Assembly: GCF_003597395.2 (NCBI RefSeq)
Contig: NC_133777.1
Coordinates: 9,521,063 to 9,585,062, forward strand
Length of the DNA: 64,000 nt
Reading direction: 5' to 3'
From: Chelonoidis abingdonii
Lineage: Eukaryota; Chordata; Testudines; Testudinidae
Position 1 is the first letter of the stretch. Each line of letters opens with the position of its first letter. Positions 50,727-60,784 of this stretch are shown piece after piece. Made by a program: the position numbers and the translations under genes. Below the pieces are notes generated by a model that saw only the letters and a program-made list of their open reading frames with translations, did not search any database and was not told the DNA's origin.

Positions 50727-51892
50727 ATTAATAGATAAGGAATAATTTTCTGTATCGAGTGATAGTCCTTATAACATTCCATAGCTGGTGACCCCTAAGC
50801 AGTAGAACTTCCCAAAGGCAGGTACAAGGCATTCACACGCAGAGTGACTGCAGTAGCATCCTGCCAAACCTAGCATCATCCCTGGTCACTTGCACTTTGT
50901 GAACATATGAAGAAAAAACCAACTTGCTGCCCTGAGGATGTCTCTGCGGGGCATGCACATTAAAGAGGTCACCAATGTTGCCTGTGCCCTTGTCCAGTGT
51001 GCTCATTCTCTGCCAGGAAGAGGTGCCCCTGCCAGTCTATAACATGATCTGATGCACTTGTCTATCCATCTGAATAGACGGACACAACTTGTCCCCATAA
51101 GACACAGAGAGCCTGCGGAATTTTGTGAGGGGGCTAGTCCTGTCAAAGTAGAATAGCAAGGCCCTTTCTTACACCCAACATATGCAGCTTCATTTTAATT
51201 AGAGAGAGGTGTCATACAGCACTTCATATAACATGAAAGACTTTGTTTATGAACAAATACTTTACTGTACCATTTCCTATATAATGTAAAAAAGGGTAAA
51301 CACTATTGAACAAGAGTATATGTGGGACACTAATGCTCCACGTTATGTTATACATCTAATTAAAGGATATTTCTTTAATTCCACATGAATCTGTTGACAA
51401 CCATCTTGTATTTATGCTTTCATGTCTTCCCCAGTCCTTTCCTCCTTCAAATCTAGCACAAATACTCAGAAGATAAATGGCCCAGGATGTTTTTCTCTCT
51501 TTGCCATGAAAATGATGATTCTTCCTTGAAAAGGGTACTTTGCTGAAAGGTCAGGTCTTTCCACTCCTATCTGTCTTTTATGGCTAAACCTCTGCTTTTG
51601 ATATAATGGATTATTTAGGATTTTTATCTATCTGGAGAAAGGCCCAAGGGATCTGCTGAGGTAGGTAAAGTGATTATGAGTGGTTGCCTGGATGGTGTGC
51701 AGCAGTAATAAGAACAATTTGTTTACATCATGTGAGTTACAGAAACTCTTGTGTCTAAGATGGAAGTAAAGTGATACACAATCTTGAATTTAACAGTAAC
51801 ATCATCTAGAACTTTTAAAACCAATCTTAGATTATTATTAAAACTAGCTTTGATGGAAAGCACTTGTTTTCTACCAGTTACATTTAAAAATA

Positions 51893-53370
51893 ATGGACTG
51901 ACTGAACCAAAGAAATGCGGTTGATCTAATCTACCTGGATTTCAGTAAGGCATTTGATACAATTCCACATGGGAAATTATTAGTTAAATTGGTGAAGATG
52001 GAAATTAATATGAGAACTGAAAAGTGGATAAGGAACTGGTTAAAAGGGAGACTACAATGGTTCATACGAAAGACTGGAGGGAAGTTACTAGTGGAGTTCC
52101 TCAAGGATCAGTCTTGGGACCAATCTTATTTAACAGTTTTATAGAGGAGGATCAGATTATCACACTAGAAGATCTGGATGACCTTGTAAACTGGAGTAAC
52201 AGAAATGGGATGAAATTTAATAGTGCAAAGTGCAAGGTCATGTATTTAGGGATAAACAACAAGAATTTTTGCTACAAACTAGGGATTTATCGGTTGGAAG
52301 CAACAGAGGAGGAGAAAGACCAGGGTGCATTGGTTGCTCACAGGATGACTTGAGCCATCAATGTGATGTGGCTGTGAAAAAGGCTAATGCAGTTCTAGGA
52401 TGCATCAGGCGAGGTATTTCCAGTAGATGCAGAAAAGTGTTAGTACCATTATACAAGGCACTGGTGAGACCTCATCTGGAATACTGTGTTCAGTTCTGGT
52501 CTCCCATGTCTAAGGAAGATGAATTCAAGCTGGAACAGGAGCAGAGAAGGGCTAGTAGGATAATCCAAGGAATGGAAAACCTACCTTATGAGAGGAGACA
52601 CAAAGTGCTTGGCTTGTTTAGCCTAATCAAGAGAAGGCTCTGGGGGGATATGATTGCTCTCCATAAATACATCAGAGGGATAAATACCAGGAAGGGAGAG
52701 GAGTTATTTAAGTTAGGTGCCAATGTGGATGCAAGAACAAATGGATATAAACAGGCCAACAAGTTTAGGCTTGAAATTCAGCAATGGTTTCTAACCACCA
52801 GAGGAGTGAAGTTCTGGAACAGACTTCCAAGGGGAGCAGTGAGGGCAAAAAACCTAACTGGCTTCAAGACTGAACTTGATACATTTATGGAGGGGAGGGT
52901 ATGATGGGACTGCCTATGATGGTATGTGGCCTATCAGTGACTGCTAGCAGAAAAAATACCTAATGGCCAGAGATGGGACACTAGATGGGAAGAGCTCTGA
53001 GTTACTATAGAGAATTCTTTCCGAGGTATCTGCCTGGTGGGTCTTGCCGATATGCTCAGGGAGTAACTGATTGCCATATTTGGGGTTGAGAAGGAATTTT
53101 CCCCAGTGGCAGAGACACTGGGCGGTTTTCACCTTCCTTTGCAGCATAGGGCACAGGTCAGTTGCAGGTTTAAACTAATATAAATAGTGAATTCGCTGTA
53201 ACTTGAAGTCTTTAAACCAAGATTTGAGGACTTCAGTAACTCAGCCAGAGGTTAGGGGTCTATTACAGGAGTGGGTGGGTGAGGTTCTGTGGCCTGCAGT
53301 GTGCAGGAGGTCAGACCAGAAGATCACATTGGTCCCTTTTGACCTTAAAGTCTACGAGTCTATAAGTGGA
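51893..53370 (+). mobile_element. CR1 LINE, 3' half with internal deletion
   Basis: Plus-strand coding remains: YLDFSKAFDTIPHGKLL near 51937-51985, GVPQGSVLGPILFN near 52085-52135, NGMKFNSAKCKVMYLG near 52206-52250, LEYCVQFWSPM near 52477-52510, and the C-terminal domain through FKTELDTFMEG near 52864-52897. The YADD-containing catalytic stretch that should follow LFN is absent, so it could not encode an active reverse transcriptase. A long 3' UTR follows, ending near aagtctacgagtctataag. Two overlapping open frames reflect a frameshift near 52300. Confidence 0.92.
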
Positions 53371-54568
53371 TTCAAATACAGATAGTGCATTTGGATTTTA
53401 TTTTGTGAGTTATTAACAAAATTTAAAGTTAAAAATTCAGCTTTGCTTGGGACTCTACAGCTTCTTTCCCCTCCTCCCCATTTAGACTGGCTGGTGTTTT
53501 CAGGTTTACATTATTCTTTAACATTGGTAAAGTTGTTCAATATGTCTTCCATTTGTCAACATGCAGTGAAAGTGAGAGAGTTACAACGTGTGTTGTTGCA
53601 TGAACACGTGCTCGTTATTTATTTGAATAGCCAGATACACCTTCTAAGTACTGTTGCATGGCAATAAACAGGCCCTCACACATAAAAGAAAACTCTTCTA
53701 ACATGCAGGAAGTCTGGTCTACATTGTAAACAGTATGTTTTCTGCTAGAATGCAACCTGTCAAAGATGCACATCTTATTTGGGCAGAAGTCTTTCTTAGG
53801 CTTAGGGATGGGACAGAATTTCTGGAACAGGTCACTGATACCTTGTGTTAACCCATTGGGTTTTCTGTATTAATGCTCACTAGCAAAAGAAAGTCTTGGG
53901 TAATAGCACACAGAGTTTCAGGAAATCTAAATAGCCCCAGGCCAGACTGAAAAGATAGGAATAGAAACTGAAAATGCATATATTTCTAAAGCAGATATGG
54001 CCTGGTTACTCTCAGCATCCATTATTCTGGAGAAACTTCCATTCCTTAGAACTCAAAAAGAAAGAGCCCAAGTGTACGTGGAATTCCTTGGAGGGCTGAA
54101 TGTTGTCTCAGACACAGCACATTTGCCTGTTTTATCAACTGAAGAAGATCATATGCAATCTGAACTGAATGAGATTTTTGTTCCCTGATCCTTACCAGCT
54201 CTGACAATGACTCTGCTGCGTATTGTACAGGCAAACGGTGATACATAGTAATATCAGCAAGATGATAGTACTACTTGTAAGAGAAACATTCTCAGGCATC
54301 TGTAGAAACCCCTTTATGTCTCCTGTCTCCCTCAAGGTGCGTAACTACCCAGTCCCTCTTAGACTAAAAGCCAGGAACCAGAAATTTACATCTTTCATCA
54401 TAACATATAACTGGATCAGAGGCAGGGAACTAGGCTGCAGTCTTTCCAGTGTGCTTTAATACTCGCTTTGCAGAGACGTTATTCACTGCACTGTGCCATT
54501 AGGCGAACAAGGTTCATCAATCTGAGATCACTGTAGAAATGTTCTAGTAATTTTTATATTTTACCTAC

Positions 54569-54639
54569 CTGCCACTGAACGAGGACAGAGGAGGTAGTGT
54601 GGGGAGTTACTGACACAGAATGTGGAGGTTCACCTGGAA
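54569..54639 (-). CDS. SDK2: SDK2 exon: first strands of FnIII 10
   Basis: A 71-bp exon with acceptor tgtttag and donor gtaggt; it starts with TT completing Val and ends in phase 0. It encodes 23 full residues, PGEPPHSVSVTPHTTSSVLV then QWQ. It contains the A and B strands of FnIII 10 including the conserved core Trp. The short exon is one of four that build this domain, whereas the other FnIII domains here use two. A hAT-type palindrome starts about 200 bp upstream in the neighbouring intron (54836-55171) without touching the splice site. Confidence 0.93.
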
Positions 54640-55846
54640 CTAAACAAAGCACAAACATAATAAAAGATTATAATAGTGTGGCAAAACACAGAAAACTTAC
54701 TCCATCAACCCCTTCTTCCTTCACTACTGATCTTTCTGTCCCAGCTTCAGTGTTATGTTGCTCAATGGAAAGAGAGTGGACAAGAGTACTCCTATGCATG
54801 GGCAGTTACCTCCCATGCCTCCCCTCTGTCTAGGCCAGTGGTTCTCAAACTAGGGCTGCTGTTTGTTCAGGGAAAGCCCCTAGCAGGCCGGGCTGAGCTG
54901 GTTTGTTTACCTGCCGCGCCCGCAGGTTCGGCTGATTGCTGCTCCCACTGGCCGCGGTTCACCGCTCCAGGCCAATGGGGGCTGCAGGAAGGGCGCGGGC
55001 TGAGGGGCGTGCTGGCTGCCCTTCCTGCAGTCCCCACTGGCCTGGAGCGGCGAACCATGGCCAGTGGGAGCTGTGATTGGCCAAACCTCTGGACACGGCA
55101 GGTAAACAAACCAGCCTGGCCTGCCAGGGGCTTTCCCTGAACAAGTAGCGGCCCTAGTTTGAGAACCACTGGTCAAGGCTACCTCTCTTAACACCCAGTA
55201 TTTATCAGCTCAGGAATAAAGAAGGAAAAGCTTATCAGGAGCTCACAGCTCTCCACAGTGTAATGCACTAGGTTTGCTCAACAGAATAAATGATTACAGT
55301 TTGCTAAAGAAGTGAGAATCTTTTTCAGTTTTTACCCATTTTACTGTAAGGAGGCCAAACTGTTCTGGATTCCCTGTAACTAAACTCAAAGTAAATTAAA
55401 CACACCTTAGCCATTTGGATGGACTGCAGCCTAATGTGGATCATGAGTGAAAACAATTGAAGACATTTCTTCAAATATATGCACAGCTTCACATTTATTT
55501 TTAATGATCCCTTGTAAATTATTCAATTTCTGCAAAGATAATGGTTGGCACAGAGTTTGGAAACCAACGAAACAGAGTTTAATTCCATTTGGAAACTATT
55601 GAAAACATGGTTCATTTTCAGAGGGCACACCAGGACACTTAAAGCTGCCTGTTATTAATTCAGCTCTTTGCCACCCATATCAATTGTTTGTGAACAGAAT
55701 TGCATTTAACTGGGTGGGTACCACTGTCTAAGGCATACAATGGAATTAAATCCACTGGAAAGTGTGATCTAGAGGTTATAGCGAGCTCCACCCAAGCCCC
55801 AACCCATGCCAAGGGCAGGCTCATATTCCCGCTCCATCTCTCTTAC
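54640..55846. other. SDK2 intron (1.2 kb)
   Basis: The intron between FnIII 9 and FnIII 10, with ends gtaaga and tgtttag. It contains a 336-bp hAT-type palindrome (54836-55171). The remaining sequence, 55180-55846, is anonymous. Confidence 0.88.
54836..55171. mobile_element. non-autonomous hAT-type element, near-complete palindrome
   Basis: It starts cagtggttctcaaactaggg and ends ccctagtttgagaaccactg, perfect inverted termini. The flanks gtctaggc (54828-54835) and gtcaaggc (55172-55179) form an 8-bp target duplication with one mismatch. Arms continue inward (aaagcccctagcaggc with gcctgccaggggcttt; ggtttgtttacctgcc with ggcaggtaaacaaacc) to a GC-rich centre (gcgcgggctgaggggcg). It has no transposase. 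Open frames inside are artefacts of symmetry. Confidence 0.93.
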
Positions 55847-55950
55847 CATCCTGCAGAGTAGTGACTGCTTCTGTCTCAGCACTGAAGTCACTATCTCCAA
55901 CATCATTGGTTGCTTTCAGGCGCAGCTTATAAGAGGTAAATGGGTTCAGC
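55847..55950 (-). CDS. SDK2: SDK2 exon: C-terminal part of FnIII 9
   Basis: A 104-bp exon with acceptor ttttacag and donor gtaaga. The first base G completes an Arg codon begun by the upstream exon (AG+G), and the last base G starts a Val codon. It encodes 34 full residues: [20 protein letters not shown] then [14 protein letters not shown]. The F-strand pattern Y-x-L-x-L-K-A-x-N-x-x-G is the typical FnIII tyrosine-corner signature, and TTLQD is the linker to the next domain. Together with exon 60583-60784 it completes one FnIII domain of about 100 residues. Donor and acceptor phases match both neighbours exactly. Confidence 0.94.
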
Positions 55951-56324
55951 CTGTAAAACATAATAATGAGGATGAGGGATGAATTCTCTTCACAAGCTGT
56001 CTGAGACCAAACCTCTTACAAAGAACCTGCTCAAAGGCAAATGAATTTATTAGAGTAGTTCATCTCCTCTTAAGACTCCTCCCTTTCTATCTGGCCTTGT
56101 CCTTCTTCCTAGTAGCACTGGATTTGCTCAAACTCTCAACTGTTGTCATCACCTTCTCAAATATCGACTGGACAGAGCTCTTAAAGACAGGCATTCTGTG
56201 CTCTCGATGGACTACAGAATAGCCATAGCTATGATTCACAGATAGATCTATGGTAGCTTTTGGTTCTAGAAAAGAGCAGGGCATATTAATAATAATAATA
56301 ATAGAATTCAGCATGTATATTAGT

Positions 56325-56545
56325 GTTTCAGAGCTTCACAGTGCTGTTCATATTTTACCTAATATATCCTCACAACACACCTGTGGAGCAGCTAAAGACT
56401 ATCATTGTCATTTTACAGATAGGGAAACTGAGCTAAAGATAGGTTAGATGATTTTCCCAGAGCCACCTAGTGAGTCAATAGCACAGCTGGCATTAACTCT
56501 GAGGCCACCAGTCTCCCAGTTAATCCTCTAGATCATGCTGCAAGA
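56325..56545 (-). mobile_element. MIR-like SINE
   Basis: ttttacagatagggaaactg, agataggttagatgattttc, ccagagccacctagtgagtc and gcacagctggcattaactc follow the MIR consensus order in its usual reverse orientation. Old and diverged. Confidence 0.8.
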
Positions 56546-57930
56546 TTGGCATGTTTCATTCCTATTCAATTTCAAGCTAGTGCCATTCCCTGAATTATTT
56601 GGTAGAGACAGCGACTGCAGATTCTCTACAACTCTTCTGTATATGCATGGCTTTAAGAGATGCAAGAGCAACTTCCAACTGATATAACCTTATCAAAGCT
56701 TCTTCTAGCTTTTCTTTTGAATCACCTTCAAGAGCTTCAATTTCAGAGCTACAAGTTACGGGGAGTGTAGTTAATTAATTGGAAGTATCTGTCCAGCAGC
56801 CAGCAGATGCAATTGTGACTACAGAGCCAAAAAAACAATTGGGAAGGAATGTGTAAAGGGAGTGAGCAGTTCCTCTGCACTCCTTTGCATCCCAGTGTGG
56901 TGTTGCAGGTGTGTCCCACCTTAATTTCCCGATTGGGCAGCAAAAGGTTTGCTTTATCAGCTCAGGGCAAGCAGAACCCAACACACATTAACAAAACAGC
57001 ATGTCCCTTTATAAAAAGGCTTCAGGACGGGAGAAATTACAACAAATTTCATAAGGTCCTCATTACTGGATCCTGATTCAGAGCTCCCAAAACTTGAAGT
57101 CCATAACACCAACCCTCTGAGTCTCATAAGGCTGGTCTGCTGGAGCCTGAGAAAAACCTCATGCTGCCTGCATGGCTTCTACTCCCCAGCTGAGCCTTGT
57201 CTTCTTATTTATAAAGCCCAGCCTCCTTCATTACACTCCAGGATGTCCCAGCTGCAGGCTCCAGTCTTTTCTTTAGAGGAGCAGCACATTCCTTCACAGG
57301 ATGATTAACCATTGAGGGATGGGCATAGTCTAGTGGCACACAAAATATTGCTTTTCTGGATTCCCCCAGGAAAATGCTTTTAGCAAGATGGAGAAGAAAT
57401 GTTTTCCTTAGTTCTACCCTATTAGAAAACTGACACTTTCCTTCAGCAACTGAAATGGTCTTTTTTGAAATACAAATCTTTGGTTTTCAATAATGATAAT
57501 GTCAATTCCCAAATACATAGCTGGTCTCCTTGATTTCAGGAAAGATGCCGGGCATAATTCAGACCTGATGTAACTCCACTGAGGACAATGTATCAGGTCT
57601 GCATTTGTCCTACAATCTTCAAGTTTTATTTTTCCTGCACAATTAGACAAAGGGTAGTAACAATTTGTTTATGTCCCTGGGCACATGACTAAGTAAAAGC
57701 TCCTGCTATGTACCAGAAGCCACTGCTTGATATTTTTTTTTTTTAACAGGCAATACAAATCTACATCTTAACCTCTTGGACACCATATTCTCAGCATGCC
57801 AATAGCCTTTTAGATACAGCCTTACTTACACTGGCAGGTCAGTGGGGGAATAGGACTGCAACATGAATAACTTCTCATAGGCTCTCAATGACTTCAGTAG
57901 AACTTTAAAAGAACTTTAATTCCAGCATAT

Positions 57931-58230
57931 CAGGTATGTCAACACTTTGAGCTCTGAGTGTGATTCCCAGCTTGAGGAATCACATTCACGCTAGAAATAG
58001 AATGCTAAAAATAGAATGTTGGCACATCAGCATGAGTGCCAGGAAGGGCTAGCTACCCTAACTGTATGCCTGTCCAAGACACTAACCATGTACTCAGGGT
58101 AGCCAGCTCCTCTCACTGGTTGCGCTGCCACAGCTACATTCTATTTTTAGCCCACTAGCCCTGGTCAAGCTAGTGTGAATGTCTCCCCTTGTGCTGAGAA
58201 TCCAGCCCAGTTTGAAGTGTAGACATACCC
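57931..58230. mobile_element. long inverted-repeat MITE
   Basis: The left end, caggtatgtcaacactttga, mirrors the right end, tttgaagtgtagacataccc. Inside, gctaaaaatagaatgt (58004-58019) pairs exactly with acattctatttttagc (58136-58151). No protein-coding content. The target duplication could not be fixed. Confidence 0.75.
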
Positions 58231-58487
58231 ACCATCTCTCAGGAGCTAATTAAGGCTGGATAACAAAGTTTAAACACTCTGATGTAATCTATTCATTTCA
58301 GTATGGAAAATACAGATAAAATGGCCCTCATTTCCTCTGAAAACAAGACAAGGGCTCCCACAGAAATAATCACATTGCATTGATGGGATGAATTTTAACA
58401 TAACCCTCTATCGAAAGTTCTGTAACTATTTGTATTTTCCAGATCACTGGAGTCAGAGGGCTGGAAAAGATGACCTACAAGGAGAAA

Positions 58488-58605
58488 CATTATGTTAAGC
58501 TGACTGGTCTGTAATTCCCTGGGTTCCCCTTATTTCCCTTTGTATAGATGGACACTATACTTGCCCTTTTCCAGGCCTCTGGAATCTCTCCCGTCTTCCA
58601 TGACA
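58488..58605 (-). mobile_element. CR1 LINE fragment, inverted
   Basis: Read on the minus strand it gives tcatggaagacgggagagat, tccagaggcctggaaaaggg and gggaacccagggaattacag, the same coding piece (GNYRP region) that opens the plus-strand CR1 at 58622. The two copies face each other across about 17 bp. Confidence 0.85.
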
Positions 58606-58621
58606 GTGATTACCTTCTAAA

Positions 58622-60300
58622 AGTCATGGAAGGTGGGAGAGATTCCAGAGGACTGTAAAAGGGCTAATACAGTGCCAATGTATAAAAAGGGAAATAAGGA
58701 TAACCCAGGGAATTACAGACCAGTCATCTTAACTTCAATACCTAGAAAGATAATGGAGCAAATAGTTAAACAATCAATTTGCAAACACCAAGATAGTAAG
58801 GTGATAAGTAACTGTCAGCATGGATTTGTCAAGAACAAATTGTGTCAAAGCAACCTAATAGCTTTCTTTGACAGGGTAACAAGCCCTGTGGATGGGGGGA
58901 AGTGGTAGATGTGGCATATCTTGACTTTAGTAAGTCTTTTAATACTGTGTCCTACGACCTTCTCATAAACAAAGTACAGAAATACAACCTGGATGGAGCT
59001 ACTATAGGGTTCCCAGAGAGTAATTATCAATGGCTCACAGTCAAGCTGGAAGGGCATATGGTGGGGATCAGTTCTGGATCCAGTCCTGCTCAATATCTTC
59101 ATCAGTGATTTAGATAATGGCATAGAGAGTATAGTTATAAAATTTGTAGACAATATCAAGCTGGGAGGGGTTGCAAGTGCTTTGGAGGATAGGATTAAAA
59201 TTAAAAATGATTTGGACAAACTGGAGAACTGGTCTGAAGTAAATGCAAAGTACTCCACTTAGGAAGGAACAGTCAGTTGCACACATACAAAATGGGATAT
59301 GACTGCCTAGGAAGGAATACTGTGGTAAGGGATTTGGGGGTCATAGTGGATGACAAGCTACATATGAGTCAACAGTGTAACACTGTTGCAAAAAAGGCAA
59401 ACATCACTGTGGGATGTATTAGCAGGAGTGTTGTAAGCAAGACACAAGAAATAATTCTCCCATTGTACACCACACTAATACAGCCTCAACTGAAGTATTG
59501 TGTCCAGTTCTGCACCACATATCAGGAAAGATGTGGACAAACTGGAGAAAGTCCAGAGAAGAGCAACAAAAATGACTAGACATCTAGAAAACTTGACCTA
59601 TGAGGAAAGATTGAAAAAACTGAGTTTGTTTAGTCTGGAGAAGATAACAGTTTTCACGTTTATAAAAGGTTGTTGCAAGGATTGAGGTAAAAATTGTCCT
59701 CAATCTCTGAGGACAGGACAAGAAGCAATGAGCTTGAATTGCAGCAACGGAACATAAGAACATGAGAACGACAGTACTGGGTCAGATCAAAGGTCCATCT
59801 AGCCCAGTATCCTGTCAACCGACAGTGGCCATTGCCAGGTGCCCCAGAGGGAGTGAACTTAACAGGTAATGATCAAGTGATCTCTCTCCTGCCATCCATC
59901 TCTACCATTTGACAGACAGAGTTTAGGGACACCATTCCTTACCTTATCCTGACTAACAGCCATTAATGGACTTAACCTCCATGAATTTATCCAGTTCTCT
60001 TTCAAACGCTGTTATAATCCTAACCTTCACAACCTCCTCAGGTAAGGAGTTCCACAAGTTCCAACAGCCATTTAGGTTGGACATTAGGAAAAACTTCCTA
60101 ACTATCAGGGTGGTTAAGCACTGGAATAAATTGCCCAGAGAGATTGCGGAAACTGCATCATTGGAGATTTTTAAGAGCAGGCTAGACAAACACCTGTCAG
60201 GAATAGTCTATCTAATACTTAGTTCTGCTACGAGTGCAGGAGACTGGACTAGATAAACTCTCAAGGTCTCTCTCAGTGCCACAATTCTATGATTCTATGG
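58622..60300 (+). mobile_element. CR1 LINE, interrupted by a second CR1
   Basis: Coding remains: GEIPEDCKRANTVPMYKKGN and NPGNYRPVILTSIPRKIMEQ near 58630-58755, YLDFSKSFNTVS near 58918, a decayed FVDNIKLG in place of FADDTKLG near 59145, DLGVIVDDKLHMSQQC near 59333, and LKYCVQF near 59490. The body stops near 59750 and resumes near 60067 with ttaggttggacattaggaaa, then ends in acaattctatgattctatgg, the CR1 terminal repeat. Inactive. Confidence 0.9.
59751..60066 (-). mobile_element. CR1 LINE 3' end nested in another CR1
   Basis: It begins aacataagaacatgagaacg (the terminal repeat in reverse). It continues gtactgggtcagatcaaagg, ccatctagcccagtatcctg and gacagtggccattgccaggt, and reaches cttcacaacctcctcaggta. 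This is a different CR1 subfamily from its host element, in the opposite orientation. Confidence 0.9.
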
Positions 60301-60374
60301 TCTAGTATACTAAACATTGGGGGAGGAGCCTAGAAATGGTTAACTCTGAATTAGATTTGAATCAACTCTGAATT

Positions 60375-60500
60375 AGATTCATGGGACGTCCTTAGGCAAG
60401 TTACTAAACCTGTGTATCTTAGCTTTGCCACCTCTAAAACAGGGATAGTGACCATTACTTACCAGCCTCACAGAAGGGTTGTGAGGTTTCATTATCTAAT
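60375..60500 (+). mobile_element. MIR-like SINE fragment
   Basis: ttaggcaagttactaaacct, cctctaaaacagggatagtg and cctcacagaagggttgtgag match the MIR/core-SINE 3' half order. Fragmentary. Confidence 0.65.
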
Positions 60501-60582
60501 GTTTGCTTAGTGCTTTGAAATTATAAAATATTTGGAATGTTATGTATTGTACTTTCTATGACACTCTGATGTTATGTAATAC

Positions 60583-60784
60583 CTCTCAATAACACAGGAC
60601 GTTGCCTCATGACTGATGGAAGAGGGATAGGTTTTCCATTCTCCATTTGGAAGCTCTCGCACTTGCACAGTGAAGTACCGTATTGGTGAAGATCCATCAC
60701 TACCAGGAACCCATTGTAACTGCAGGCTCTGTGACGACACCTCAGACTGGGGTATCCTCAGTTCTCTGGGAGGTGCTGGCCGCT
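60583..60784 (-). CDS. SDK2: SDK2 exon: N-terminal part of FnIII 9
   Basis: A 202-bp exon with acceptor ttgcag and donor gtatta, start phase 2 (the first two bases finish a codon) and end AG, which completes Arg with the next exon. It encodes 66 full residues beginning RPAPPRELRIPQSEV. The B-strand Trp is in LQLQWVPGSDGSSP, and the C and C' strands read IRYFTVQVRELPNGEWKTY; the exon ends near EATSCVIE. It supplies the first half of an FnIII beta sandwich in the membrane-proximal stalk of the ectodomain. It is the most 5' exon of the gene visible here; the previous exon lies beyond position 64000 or was not recognised. The frame is intact, and one unpaired Cys (SCVIE) is present. Confidence 0.93.

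Larger units (their letters stand above)
48541..54568. other. SDK2 intron (6.0 kb)
   Basis: The intron between the first and second exons of FnIII 10 (phase 0). It holds a foldback element at 50401-50726, a simple (gaaaaa)n tract near 50223-50256 and a CR1 at 51893-53370. 48541-50220, 50730-51890 and 53380-54568 show nothing nameable. Confidence 0.8.
55951..60582. other. SDK2 intron (4.6 kb)
   Basis: The intron inside FnIII 9. In order it holds a MIR-like SINE (56325-56545), a long-TIR MITE (57931-58230), an inverted CR1 piece (58488-58605), a CR1 interrupted by a second CR1 (58622-60300) and another MIR-like piece (60375-60500). 56560-57920 shows nothing I recognise. Confidence 0.85.
616..60784 (-). 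other. SDK2: sidekick cell adhesion molecule locus, 12 internal exons (partial gene)
   Basis: Twelve minus-strand exons join into one open frame of 522 codons coding five FnIII domains. Sidekicks are single-pass immunoglobulin-superfamily adhesion proteins (6 Ig, 13 FnIII, TM, PDZ-binding tail) that mediate homophilic, lamina-specific synaptic adhesion, for example in retina. Identification rests on recalled vertebrate sidekick sequence: the order [49 protein letters not shown] matches SDK2 better than SDK1, whose last FnIII I recall beginning APGPPG. The average spacing of about 5 kb per exon also fits the smaller SDK2 gene. The start codon, Ig domains, TM segment and stop codon lie outside the window. 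Sidekick assignment is near certain; the SDK2 versus SDK1 choice is from memory, about 0.85. Confidence 0.93.

Noticed and set aside
54676..55140. 154-codon open frame
   Set aside because: It lies mostly inside the hAT-type palindrome; mirrored frames exist on the other strand.
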